Assembly (NCBI GenBank): GCA_022925895.1
Contig: JAKSYS010000633.1
Location: 1-36,604, forward strand
Direction of reading: 5' to 3'
Source of the DNA: Fragilaria crotonensis
Lineage: Eukaryota > Bacillariophyta > Fragilariophyceae > Fragilariales > Fragilariaceae
Length of the DNA stretch: 36,604 nucleotides
Under the pieces are notes generated by a model. That model was not told the origin of the DNA and made no database searches. It saw nothing but the letters and a program-made list of their open reading frames with translations. This document shows positions 8,412-17,341 of the stretch, in pieces (the stretch's first letter is position 1; every line of letters begins with the position of its first letter). The position numbers and the translations under genes are program-made.

Positions 8412-10783
8412 CGTGCCGTATACTCCATCTTGATATTGTACTGTCCTTCGCACATCTTCTTTAAATCCGAAATGTGTTCTCCGGCATTGTCGCATCGGAC
8501 GTACTTCACTTCAATACCAGCCGCCTTCAATTTGTCCAGAAGTTCTTGAAGGTGCGCTTTTATCCCACTCTTCTTAGCACCGTAAAAGTCCCACGACTTC
8601 CTTGTTTTGTCGTCGACAATCTTGAACCAGTATCGTGATCCCGCAACCGTCTCGTTGTATGGACCACTCGTATCCATATATAGGCGTTCGCCACGTTCTT
8701 CAGCCTCGGTCGTCGTGATCTTATTGGTCCGTTTCTGCGTAGCTTTCGCACGTGCACATCCATCGCACACAGCCCACTCTCCCGTAGGTTTGATACCAAG
8801 CGTTTTAAGCAAGCTCCGAACCACTTTTTCCGTCGCATGTCCAAATTTTCGATGCGCCTCATTGATGTCCATGGCTTCATTCTTCTCGTTCTCGATGGTT
8901 TCGTCGCCTCGTTTCGCAATTCCTTCAGCATTGAATGCCTCTCTCTCAAACGAAACTCGTCGCGCTTTCAGATAAGTCATCCCGTCTATTTCCTTTTCAA
9001 ATTTCATCGTGTCACCAGATGGGTTCTTGAGCTCAGATTCGTCTTTCCTGCTCACAAACTCGTTCCCATTCTCATTCAAACGTCCCACACTGATCAGGTT
9101 TCGAGCGAAGTCGGGGATAACCATCACTTCCCTCAAAATCATCCGTTTATTGGAGTGTTTTTGCTCCAAACATAGATCTCCAATAGCTGTAGCTTTGAGG
9201 GTCTCATTGCTCCCAACTCTGACATGCTCTCCATCCAAAGTAGCCTTCAAATTAAACATGTTGTTGGTGGTCTTAGCAACATGAGTAGTGGCGCCCGAAT
9301 CCATCAACCAGTTCTCAAAACCATCTTCATCATGGTCAGCAACAAACTTAGTTTTGCTGGAATTCGCCATGAAAACTTCTTCGTCCCACTTCCAATTACT
9401 TAGGCCTCGCGGGGTGTCCATGCGGTATTCAGTCGTGTCGGATTCCTTTTTCTTGTCTTTTTCGTCGTCGTTCCAGAAATCGTCTTCGTCATCGTCGTCA
9501 TTGTCTTCGTGATTGCTTTCGTCATCGCTCGTTTCACACATATCAGCCCAACTCACGGGCTTTTTGATCCTTCGGAGATCTTCTTCGAGTTCGGCGTCGT
9601 TCTTTTCAATCCCATCGTAGTATTGACCAATTAATTCTTCTTCCGGTTTCGATACGTCGAGGGCAGTAATCGTCTCGGCAAATTTCTTGTACTTGCGATC
9701 CAACTCCGTATCAGGTTTACGTTTCCTGTTATCGTTCGCGATGTCGTTGAGAATCTCCAGGGCAAGCTTGTCCAGATCGATGTCGTTTTGTACCATTGGT
9801 TCCTCCCTGTTTCTCGTTTCGTGAATAGCCATTCCGACAAACATTCCCGAGTCGTTTCCTTGAGTTTTGCAGTGCTGCGCTCGGTGCCCAACTTGGCCAC
9901 ATTTGTAACATTTTCCCGAAAACGAATTTTGCACTCCATTGCCATTCTTGACATTGCCTCCATTTCTCTCTTCATTGCTCTTGCAGTCTCGTGCCTTGTG
10001 CCCTTGTTTTCCACACTTATTACACTTCCCTTTAAACTGCCGCCAGCTGTTTCGTCCGCCGGTCGTCGTGAGCGCCAAATGCTTCTGATTTCGTTCGCCT
10101 CCTTTTTCGTCTCTCTTTTCTTGAATTCGTCCCTTAAATGGCTCAATGAACATTTGGAAGTGCCCTGTGATCTCTTCAACGAAGTCTTGATGATCCATAC
10201 CCTCACGCCCAATCTTGCCGTTCAACGAAGTGATGACGGCCTCGTATCGTCGTTTTGGCAAACGTGCCAAAATTGTTGCTTGCATCTGTTCTTGGCTTCT
10301 CATGGTTCCATTTTCGCACTTACCAACCTCTCTGTTCAACCTTTCGAGCTCCAATATCCACATGTGCGGGTCCTCCATGTCATTCTTCATATAACACTTC
10401 TCTAATTGCGTAGTCGCCTTCACAAGGTCTTTCGTCTTCTTCGAATCGTACCGACTTTTCAACGCTTTCCACATGTCGTTCGCCGTCTCTTCGGCCTCAA
10501 TAATCGCAAATGCGTCGCCCTGGCATGACATAATCAAAAAATTGCGAGCATCGTTGTTCCACTTCTGCGCTTGTTCTTCCTCTCTTGTCAACTCCACAGC
10601 CCCTGGGCTTGGCAGCTTCAACTTTTCCAGCAGGCCCCTCTCAAAGCCTTTGGACGCAGCAAACACTTCTGCCTTCTTGAAGAACTCGCGGTTCCATACC
10701 GCCCTTCGTCTTGTCATTTCCCAGAAGGGAATGACCTTGATCGTCTCGAGCGGACTCGACTTCATCGTCGCTTCGCTCGCCAT
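8336..10783 (-). CDS. Copia Gag-protease-integrase polyprotein, N-terminal part (element 1)
   Basis: The frame starts with ATG at 10783. Residues ~15-225 are a copia Gag domain. Two CCHC zinc knuckles follow: CNKCGKQGHKARDC (~254-267) and CYKCGQVGHRAQHC (~292-305). An acidic, low-complexity linker (~416-446) precedes the aspartic protease motif LMDSGATTH (D495). The integrase zinc region has H644, H649, C673 and C676. The integrase core supplies the first two acidic residues, D704 (YMDTSGP) and D765 (RCDNAGEH). At about residue 790 the frame shifts: GTGCC occurs twice in a row at 8408-8412 and 8413-8417, and removing one copy would rejoin the frame with the next one. After that point, the ~25 residues to the stop at 8336 are out of frame and not real integrase. 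Confidence 0.9.
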   Translation of the reverse strand: MASEATMKSSPLETIKVIPFWEMTRRRAVWNREFFKKAEVFAASKGFERGLLEKLKLPSPGAVELTREEEQAQKWNNDARNFLIMSCQGDAFAIIEAEETANDMWKALKSRYDSKKTKDLVKATTQLEKCYMKNDMEDPHMWILELERLNREVGKCENGTMRSQEQMQATILARLPKRRYEAVITSLNGKIGREGMDHQDFVEEITGHFQMFIEPFKGRIQEKRDEKGGERNQKHLALTTTGGRNSWRQFKGKCNKCGKQGHKARDCKSNEERNGGNVKNGNGVQNSFSGKCYKCGQVGHRAQHCKTQGNDSGMFVGMAIHETRNREEPMVQNDIDLDKLALEILNDIANDNRKRKPDTELDRKYKKFAETITALDVSKPEEELIGQYYDGIEKNDAELEEDLRRIKKPVSWADMCETSDDESNHEDNDDDDEDDFWNDDEKDKKKESDTTEYRMDTPRGLSNWKWDEEVFMANSSKTKFVADHDEDGFENWLMDSGATTHVAKTTNNMFNLKATLDGEHVRVGSNETLKATAIGDLCLEQKHSNKRMILREVMVIPDFARNLISVGRLNENGNEFVSRKDESELKNPSGDTMKFEKEIDGMTYLKARRVSFEREAFNAEGIAKRGDETIENEKNEAMDINEAHRKFGHATEKVVRSLLKTLGIKPTGEWAVCDGCARAKATQKRTNKITTTEAEERGERLYMDTSGPYNETVAGSRYWFKIVDDKTRKSWDFYGAKKSGIKAHLQELLDKLKAAGIEVKYVRCDNAGEHISDLKKMCEGQYNIKMEYTARHRTHHSITELLNACLHETPTEHSL

Positions 10784-11400
10784 CGTCGTCGTCGTTAGAT
10801 CTTAACTCTCAAAAACAATCGTTTTATAAAACGTGTTGAGAATCCCAGATATCGTGAGCGCGGTACCACAGTACTTGCTCTGGTTATGGGGTGATAACTG
10901 CAGTTGTCAGGCCTTGACAAAATCTGTAAAGTAAAAGTTATGAGTTTAGGTTCTAACTAAACTCCTCTTCCAGGTTCCCTTCTCTGTCTCTCCAGAACCT
11001 TCTTCTGTCTTCTTCCTTCCTTGTGTGTCCTTCTTGTTCTTCCCAGTTCTTTTATAGTGGACTTCTGTCCAATCTCCTACATGTTTAATGTTCTCCATTG
11101 ACTTTCCATAGTTTTCGTCCTCCGATGGAATCTTGGTTTGTTGGACTCTTTGGAAATCCGTAGATCGATTAATTTCGAATTCTTTATCCCAGTTCAGTCG
11201 TGCGTTCAATTCCGAGTTCACGTCTGACTCGAATCTGACATTCCGTCCAAACGTCGAATCTCTCTCAGCTTCGCCAACGACAGTATTTACTGTCTCACCG
11301 GTACTGGACTTATCCAGTAGCCTACTATCCTCGACATATGGCCACCTCGCTGCATCCACGGTCCAAAAGCTCTCCTTGCGCCTGTAAAGCTGTTACCCTC
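10784..11400 (-). other. Leader region of element 1, no LTR identified
   Basis: The 160 bp before the gag start is non-coding on the minus strand. At about 10874-10860 it contains TGGTACCGCGCTC, which begins with TGG as a primer-binding site would, but no clear LTR end precedes it, so this is only a candidate. A minus-strand open stretch at 11359-10946 has no ATG near its start. It encodes a hydrophilic, Lys/Glu-rich peptide (WTEVHYKRTGKNKKDTQG part) that I do not recognise; it could be a leader frame of the element or a remnant of another one. Confidence 0.4.
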
Positions 11401-11649
11401 CCAACTTGGATTTTGCGATAACACCAACGATGACAGCTTCTTCAGTCCTAACGTACAGAGCAGCGACGACACCGGAACGACACTTCTCACAGCCAAAATG
11501 AAAACAACTTGTGATGCTGATAATACAGGGAAGTCCTCTTGAGATTGGTGACAAAAAGTACGTAAATCTCACTCCAAGCCTGAAAAAAAGACGTGCCGAC
11601 GCCTGTCTTTCAGAAACGGACTTCATCGTCAATCAAGTAACCGACTGAC

Positions 11650-12560
11650 GTGTGGACGCCTGTAATGCTGCGATTCGGTGAGGCACTGATCTGCGTCGAT
11701 GACGAAGTTTCCAAGACCCAAAGGATAACAACAATCCTTGATACCACGCACCTCACTCGATCTCGAAGAACTGCTCATGAATCAATAGATAGTTTGGCGA
11801 GTGCGGGTACATCAGAGGGAAGTACGAAGCGCGTCCCTGGATCCATCGACAGTACCAGCTCAGCGTCAAATACCCTTGTTGCTCCGCAGGACTCTCGAGA
11901 CGCTCTTTGATCACAAGAATGAGCCGGCAAGAAGGAAATCGAGAGTCGTGTTTTCACCGAAGTCGACGATCGCTCCTTGGAGGTCAATTGCGGTTCTTCA
12001 CAGTCGCCTACGAGTTTTGGGGGCATGTGTCTGATCGTCATGTCGGACTTACCGGCATCACTCACCGTGGATCGTCTCAGAGTGCGATTAAGTGATGTCG
12101 AGATGGCACTTAGCAGCCGGAAGGGCGGTTCTTTGGGCACCGTAGAAGTCGAAACAGAGGACGCCGAGCGCGAATGCAGAAATACCGCGCGTGGAAGACC
12201 CCGATTAGTTCGTCAACGCGCAAACAGTAACTCTCCCGCTAACAGAGTGCGACCACGTCGCCTGATACACGATCGTCCTTTGACGACCGCGATTCTCCGC
12301 GCGTCGCTCAACGATTCGCACGGGACAGTGGCATTCGACGCCTGCAGCGCAGCTAGAATGCCGAAAAAGTCGCCAAGGCCAAATCCAAGAAACCCGATCC
12401 CGTAAAGATCAAGGTTGGTAACTGCCAGAGTTCATCAGATTCCGTGATGAACGATCGTCGTTGTTCGCGCTGTCGTTGGCGACAAGCACTACCACAGGTG
12501 ACAGCGAATGAGTTTGATTTATCGGATGACTTAGCTGCTGGCCCTGAGAAGGGGTAAGGT
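11650..12560 (+). other. Unrecognised degenerate coding-like region
   Basis: One plus-strand frame stays open from 11650 to 12405 except for two close TGA stops (near 11908 and 11920). It reads as a Ser/Arg-rich protein, and the flow appears to continue in a second frame to a TAA near 12556, which includes CSRCRWRQ. Codon flow across the stops looks continuous, as in a recently broken gene or transposon ORF. An antisense frame at 12140-11775 is also open, so the coding strand is not certain. I see no known domain. Confidence 0.35.
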
Positions 12561-12929
12561 TGCTGCAACTCCAACGGGGGAAACAAACTTAATTCCCAAG
12601 ACTGTAGTCAAGGAGCACGCTATGGCCGAACAGACGGGTGCGAAAGCTGGTTTCGTTTTTCGTCGGACACAGCGATCCTGAAGGTTCTCTTGAATTCCAT
12701 ATGCATGGAGTTGAACAGCTCTGCTTCACATCGAAACGAGTGGGTTGGAGACATCGCTCAGACGAAAACGCTGGAGCGACCAACTTTAGGAAAGTGTCAA
12801 GGGGTGGTACGCTAATGTGTCGAGATTTGATTGTAGCCAACAAAGATAATGCTTTCAATTTTTTATAACTCATTCTAGCGACTGAATAATGAATCGATTC
12901 CTCCATCACTGCGTCGAGGAAAACAAAGC
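12561..12929. other. Intergenic, nothing recognised
   Basis: This lies downstream of the STAND ATPase gene (minus strand). There are only short open frames and no recognised repeats or RNA genes. Confidence 0.4.
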
Positions 12930-15900
12930 CTAGGATCCATCGTCAAGTGACATCTTCACCTCAACTTCTGAGGTGGGTATGCCTTGCAATACTTTGCTGT
13001 AACAGTATTCCAACCATTCAACCTTTGCGACATTTCCCCACTCTCGACATCGCGCAATCAACAGAATCAAATAATGTCGAGCCCTTCTCATGTTCAATTG
13101 CGCCATCGTAAGGTGAAAAACTCGCTGATATGCCATCGTCTCAAAGACTACAAGCCGACAACGGTGGAGATCCTCAATTGCAAGGTCGAAGGCCGCTGTC
13201 GTGTCCTCCTTATTTATAATGGCATCCCATTCCGCATTCACCAGCTTCCAAAGTGGTTGCACGTCGGGAACACCATCAAAATACCATTTTCTGAGAGTCT
13301 TCATGTACCTGCGTGCGATACTCCGATGCTTGGCCTTCCTTCCTCGTTCATACAGTGCAAGTGCTCCCATCACGACTTGCGCCGTGACGAAGATGACATC
13401 GAAATAACAAGACGCCTTGCTTAGCGTGTAAAGAGCATCCGGAAAGGCATTTTCCAATCCATCCCACTCCTCAAAGCTTAACAACCAAGTGAACCGATAG
13501 GTGTAGAGAGTGCAAAGGACCAAATGATCCCCGTTTCTACGACTCCATTCAAGATGATTATCTTCCTCCATTGCTTCCCCTGACAATACAACAAGATCAT
13601 TCGATTCTCTTAGAAGGTTCCGGACGTATTGCAAGCGGATGGTGTGAGCCCGCCACATTTGTATTGCGTGGCACTCCTGCATTTGAAGACACCAACGTTT
13701 GAGATCTTCCTCGATATCACGGAGCTGGGCACCAAGATGAAGTCGCAAATCGGTGTGACCGGACAGGGCCCAACATGCGGTACCAAAGTCTGACGTACTC
13801 TCAAAACCATATCGATAGCTGGCAAGCAATGGCTCCTCAAGCTCTGCCAAGTGCTGCCGCCAAGGAAAGACGACCAATGACGTGCCCATTAGAGAAGAGC
13901 TTCTTGCGGTGAGGGAAGTGGGTACTTTAGAGCACAGTTCGACGGATGCCTTCCCCCATCTGTAGGCATCGTCAACCTTTCCCATCATTCGAAGAATCAC
14001 AGCATATCGGGCAAGAGATGCGGCTGTGACACCACAAACACCATACTTGACTGAAATCCTAACTTCACGGAGTGCACAAAAGAGGAAGAGTTGCTGATAG
14101 TTGCGCAGAACCAGAAACTGAGAAATACGACTCAGTATTATCATCACAGAAAGCTTGTGGGGATTTTCAAGCGAGGGCATGGACACAAAATCGCTGGGTT
14201 GCAATCGTTGAACCGCCAATTTAGTACGACAAAGCTCGACCAATATCTGGGAAACGTTCGGTCGCTTCGGTATTCTTTCGCCAAGGTCTCTGAGTACCAC
14301 ATCGACTGCCCAGTTCAGCAGTCCATCGATATCATGACGATAACTGAAAGACATTATCTTCGTAGTATGCGCTCGAATGCGGTCTTCAAGTCGCGTAGCT
14401 TGCTTCAAGACTTCTGTGATGGCGGCATCACTCTTCTCGAAGAACCCGGTACAGCTGTTCGCCTCCGCATACGAGTTCTGCAAGTTCGCGCAAAGCTCAT
14501 GATTCAACAACCAGTCGGACTCTTGTATCAGTCCAACTCCACACTCCAGGATTTCACGTGCACTGTCCACAGCCGCTTTCAGCGCTGCCAGTGTCGCAGC
14601 CCGAAGCAGAAGGCGCATCGTTGACAACCGCTCTAGGTCTTGGGTGATACACCGCGCCCCCCTTGTCAAATTGCTTGCTGCAAGAAGGACTAACCTTTCA
14701 TCATCGGAGCGTTTTGCACAGGATATCATACTCAACAAACCTCTCCCGATAACCAAGTGCATCGTCACACGTTCTAAATCCGTGTCCACTGACTGATACA
14801 GAAAATACTGAATCGAGTCGTGGCTGAACTTGAACACTCCAGGCCCAATGTTCATCACAAGTCCACTATTGCGGGCGACTTGCACGCACTCTAGGACCGA
14901 CTTTCGATCATGGTCAGAACGTATAGGCTTCCCCATTTTCTGATCTGATGCATTCGTGTCAACGTCCATGATATACCCCAATACATCGACTTCAAACGTA
15001 TGTCCAACAAAAGCTGCCAGTCGGAGGAACTCCTGCACTGCCCCATCAAGAGAATGGATCTTTTTAGAGATGATCTCAGTGGGATTGTCCGAGACCTCAG
15101 CTTCAATCCCATCTATGTTCCAGTCCCAAATTTCTGATTCGGGCGTGAAGTATAACAGGTCCTTTGATAACAAGAAATCCAGCAGTTGCAGAACTGCGTG
15201 GGGATTCCCACTGGTCTTGTCGTGCATCAACGTCGCCAGCGTGTCAAGATAATCATCATTCCTGAGCAATAGGCCAGAAAGCATGGAAAAAAGATCGCCC
15301 CTGTCAAGATTCGTCAGCTCTATCTCACTGAACGATAGATGCTCCGTTCCCCAGAGGTCTAGATGCAGCCTGTCCCTCACATCCGCCTCATCATCGCGAT
15401 AGGCCAGACAATATAGCACATGTTGCGAATCCCCGTTGCGTCTCAGTAACGCATCAATCAACCTTAACGACAAATGATCCGCCCATTGTAGATCGTCAAA
15501 GAAGATGAAAAGTGGATGTTCTTTTGTTGCAACAGCGCCCAGAAAATGCTTACAAGCAACCATGAATCGAGAAAAATCTTCATTGCCGACAGTATATCCC
15601 TCATCTTCACACTCCTCTCCGGTGGTGTGCGAAATGTTCGTGACCACTCTGGACAGAATCGTACTCTCTGGGCCTAGAGCAACAAGTGCAGCTCTCCTTT
15701 CATCCATTGGATTCTCACTTTGCAGTATGAGATCACAGATGTCTGAGAACGCAGCGGCAATGGCCGAATAGGGTTCCATGCTAGTTTGCAGGAGATCAAA
15801 CTTCCTCGACACAAAGCAGCCATCAGTATTCGTCACTACGTGCTCCCTCATACTTTCCACCAGAGACGACTTTCCAGAGCCAGAGACACCACTCACAAAT

Positions 15901-16112
15901 ACAACCTCTGAATTGCCGCGCGAGGTTCTGTCGTAAGCGGCTCGAAGGGTTGCCATCTGCTGCTCTCGCCCGAACAAAAACGAGCGGAAATCCGAGAAGC
16001 GCTCGGGTATGCAGTTGTCTGTTGTGACAGTGCTAACCACATCCTCCGAATGAGGTCCATCTTGACGGGTGACAGAATCGGAGGGAGCCTCTGAGTAATC
16101 ACGAAAGCTCAT
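12930..16112 (-). CDS. STAND-type AAA ATPase (ORC1-like/AAA_16 domain) with long helical C-terminus
   Basis: A single intact frame of 1060 residues from ATG at 16112 to TAG at 12930, with no intron. After ~45 variable residues, FLFGREQQMATL is the typical entry to an AAA_16/STAND NTPase. The P-loop GVSGSGKSS lies at ~75-83, and Walker B LFIFFDDLQWAD has its two Asp residues at ~206-207. The P-loop and Walker B look intact. The remaining ~650 residues look alpha-helical and Leu/Ala/Arg-rich, like the TPR or ARM-type arrays of STAND regulators (MalT, adenylyl-cyclase-associated and hybrid-kinase ATPases). No kinase, cyclase or histidine-kinase domain is visible, nor membrane segments or a targeting peptide. 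The role is probably regulatory signalling in cytosol or nucleus; the partner is unknown. A complete LTR retrotransposon sits 338 bp upstream, divergently oriented. Confidence 0.85.
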   Translation of the reverse strand: MSFRDYSEAPSDSVTRQDGPHSEDVVSTVTTDNCIPERFSDFRSFLFGREQQMATLRAAYDRTSRGNSEVVFVSGVSGSGKSSLVESMREHVVTNTDGCFVSRKFDLLQTSMEPYSAIAAAFSDICDLILQSENPMDERRAALVALGPESTILSRVVTNISHTTGEECEDEGYTVGNEDFSRFMVACKHFLGAVATKEHPLFIFFDDLQWADHLSLRLIDALLRRNGDSQHVLYCLAYRDDEADVRDRLHLDLWGTEHLSFSEIELTNLDRGDLFSMLSGLLLRNDDYLDTLATLMHDKTSGNPHAVLQLLDFLLSKDLLYFTPESEIWDWNIDGIEAEVSDNPTEIISKKIHSLDGAVQEFLRLAAFVGHTFEVDVLGYIMDVDTNASDQKMGKPIRSDHDRKSVLECVQVARNSGLVMNIGPGVFKFSHDSIQYFLYQSVDTDLERVTMHLVIGRGLLSMISCAKRSDDERLVLLAASNLTRGARCITQDLERLSTMRLLLRAATLAALKAAVDSAREILECGVGLIQESDWLLNHELCANLQNSYAEANSCTGFFEKSDAAITEVLKQATRLEDRIRAHTTKIMSFSYRHDIDGLLNWAVDVVLRDLGERIPKRPNVSQILVELCRTKLAVQRLQPSDFVSMPSLENPHKLSVMIILSRISQFLVLRNYQQLFLFCALREVRISVKYGVCGVTAASLARYAVILRMMGKVDDAYRWGKASVELCSKVPTSLTARSSSLMGTSLVVFPWRQHLAELEEPLLASYRYGFESTSDFGTACWALSGHTDLRLHLGAQLRDIEEDLKRWCLQMQECHAIQMWRAHTIRLQYVRNLLRESNDLVVLSGEAMEEDNHLEWSRRNGDHLVLCTLYTYRFTWLLSFEEWDGLENAFPDALYTLSKASCYFDVIFVTAQVVMGALALYERGRKAKHRSIARRYMKTLRKWYFDGVPDVQPLWKLVNAEWDAIINKEDTTAAFDLAIEDLHRCRLVVFETMAYQRVFHLTMAQLNMRRARHYLILLIARCREWGNVAKVEWLEYCYSKVLQGIPTSEVEVKMSLDDGS

Positions 16113-16445
16113 GGTCACAGGCACCGAGGCGCAACCTTTATGCGTTTGTCATCACAGTGGATGTAATACAATTTGCTATCGAGATGTAAAACGAAGATAG
16201 TCCGTGAGGGAGGTGGCAAAAGTGGCAACGCAAAATCACTATTGTGGCTTCTCTGCTGTTGGTTTTAAGTTCTGTAAGTTTCGTACACAGTACACAGTAC
16301 TGTGATGATAGGGCGTTGCATAGTAGAACACCCTACATACAGTACAATTTACAAGTATCAGGTACTTGTAGTCTGGCGTACTGCAAATAACACTTACACG
16401 AAGTCGCCACGTCGCCAGTCGCAACTCGCCACCCATTGCTATGCA
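16113..16445. other. Upstream region of the STAND ATPase gene
   Basis: A non-coding stretch between the ATPase start codon and the retrotransposon's target duplication. It contains GTAC/TACAGTAC-rich short repeats (around 16280-16390) and no recognised gene. Any promoter of the ATPase gene must lie here or extend into the LTR. Confidence 0.45.
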
Positions 16446-16450
16446 CAACT
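16446..16450. repeat. Target site duplication, left copy (CAACT)
   Basis: CAACT directly before the left LTR (TGTTAGG...) is repeated exactly at 28190-28194 directly after the right LTR (...ACTGTCA). Five base pairs is the usual length for copia elements. Confidence 0.93.
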
Positions 16451-17042
16451 TGTTAGGATTCTACCGTCACTCTGTCACACTGTCTCTCGTCTTACTGTAA
16501 GGTTAAATACCATACGGTAATACAGTCGACAGTCCTTTATTTTTCTTAGTCTGTCCGTGACCCGCTCCCGTAGAATTCTACGGATCAGAACCTGGTACTA
16601 CCGGTCTGCAACACAAAACTATTTGAATTTACTCCTATGTAATTCAAATCATGAGTGTTGTTGATAACTTCAACAACACTCTTTTTACTATGGACAACAC
16701 TTCCCAAACACCACTCAGGAAGTGGGACTAAGACAACACTTCATTTGTGAGACTCCAACTAATGTTGCAAGTCTCACCTTCATTTTTCATCCCAATTCAT
16801 CTTATAATTTCCACAAACCAAAAACAGTAAAGGCCTTTACTAGTTAGCATCTACATTTCTACATCCTTGTATCAACAAATCTACCGCCATGGTGTATGTC
16901 TACAAAACACCATCGCCCAAAGCTGGACGATCCGTCAGGTTCGCTTCCTCACCCGTCAAGTCCAACGTTAGACTTCTAGGTCCTACTAACCTTAAGTCTA
17001 CCGTCGGCCAGTACTCGTGTACCGATCACACGAACACTGTCA
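16451..17042 (+). repeat. Left LTR of element 2
   Basis: 592 bp, TG...CA ends. It matches 27594-28189 with about 7 substitutions and 4 single-base gaps by eye. It contains a series of perfect palindromes and hairpins (16568-16841) and an ATG in good context (CTACCGCCATGG) at 16889 that opens a frame reading out of the LTR. Confidence 0.95.
16568..16841. repeat. Array of six hairpins/palindromes inside the LTR
   Basis: In order: CCGTAGAATTCTACGG (16568-16583, perfect palindrome); ATTTGAATT/AATTCAAAT (16621-16629/16641-16649); GAGTGTTGTTGA/TCAACAACACTC with a 5-nt loop (16653-16664/16670-16681), followed by a T run; CACTTCC/GGAAGTG (16698-16704/16718-16724); GTGAGACT/AGTCTCAC (16747-16754/16770-16777); AGTAAAGGCCTTTACT (16826-16841, perfect palindrome). 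All stems are also present in the right LTR. They could fold in the transcript (R/U5 leader, packaging, polyadenylation) or bind dimeric regulators; the sequence does not say which. Confidence 0.85.
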
Positions 17043-17206
17043 TGGTTGCTCGCCTCGAACCACCGGTCCAAGGCTCTACCGTCGAGAGAAATTACTCGTC
17101 CGATCATTGGGCGAACCTTCGTACGGCCGTTAACAATTTGAGTTTAACTGCTATTAATTTCCCTCTCCTCACGGACTCGCCAGCAGCAAATTTAAACTCC
17201 CATTGA
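16889..17206 (+). CDS. LTR-initiated leader ORF of element 2
   Basis: The ATG at 16889 has a strong eukaryotic context (CCGCCATGG). The first ~51 codons lie in the LTR (MVYVYKTPSPKAGRSVRF...), and the frame passes through the candidate primer-binding site into the internal region, stopping at 17204-17206. The peptide is basic and Ser/Thr/Pro-rich, with no known domain. Downstream, coding-like sequence continues in another frame (about 17195-17340), so the stop probably reflects a frame break and this is likely the N-terminus of a larger Gag or leader protein. Confidence 0.55.
   Translation: MVYVYKTPSPKAGRSVRFASSPVKSNVRLLGPTNLKSTVGQYSCTDHTNTVMVARLEPPVQGSTVERNYSSDHWANLRTAVNNLSLTAINFPLLTDSPAANLNSH
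17043..17060 (+). other. Candidate primer-binding site
   Basis: TGGTTGCTCGCC begins exactly at the base after the left LTR. TGG would pair with the CCA end of a tRNA, the usual arrangement in LTR retrotransposons. The matching tRNA cannot be named without the organism's tRNA set; the plant-type iMet site TGGTATCAGAGC is not present. Confidence 0.6.
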
Positions 17207-17341
17207 AGAACAGAAGCTTCCCCAAGTCCACCATGAAGAACGCCATCCCGCCCACCCTTGCCCTCGCATCTCTAGGTCCGCCCGTAAGGCCGAAGACCGC
17301 GATGCCTTCGACGATAACGTCGACGTCCGCGCCCCATCGGC

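Larger units (their letters stand above)
6723..10783 (-). mobile_element. 3'-truncated Ty1/copia-type retrotransposon (element 1)
   Basis: Minus-strand gag-pol in copia order: Gag, protease, integrase, reverse transcriptase. The pol frame ends just before the YVDD box, so the palm catalytic motif, RNase H and the 3' LTR are missing. No LTR could be paired on either side. The two frames are long and nearly clean (one 5-bp duplication breaks them), so the copy is not very old. The coordinates cover the coding part only. Confidence 0.85.

Noticed and set aside
9788-10405. Plus-strand 205-codon frame inside element 1 gag
   Set aside because: Antisense to the zinc-knuckle and capsid coding sequence; hydrophobic shadow of a Lys/Glu-rich protein.
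10860-11650. 5' LTR of element 1
   Set aside because: No TG...CA-bounded repeat pair can be found because the 3' side is truncated; only a weak candidate primer site remains.
14091-14624. Plus-strand 177-codon frame within the ATPase gene
   Set aside because: Lies fully antisense to an intact 1060-residue protein and has no domain.
17043-17070. tRNA-like T-arm (GGTTCGA on the minus strand) next to the primer site
   Set aside because: Spacing of the T-stem, acceptor and CCA does not fit a tRNA, and no cloverleaf can be drawn. The match is limited to a plausible primer-binding site.
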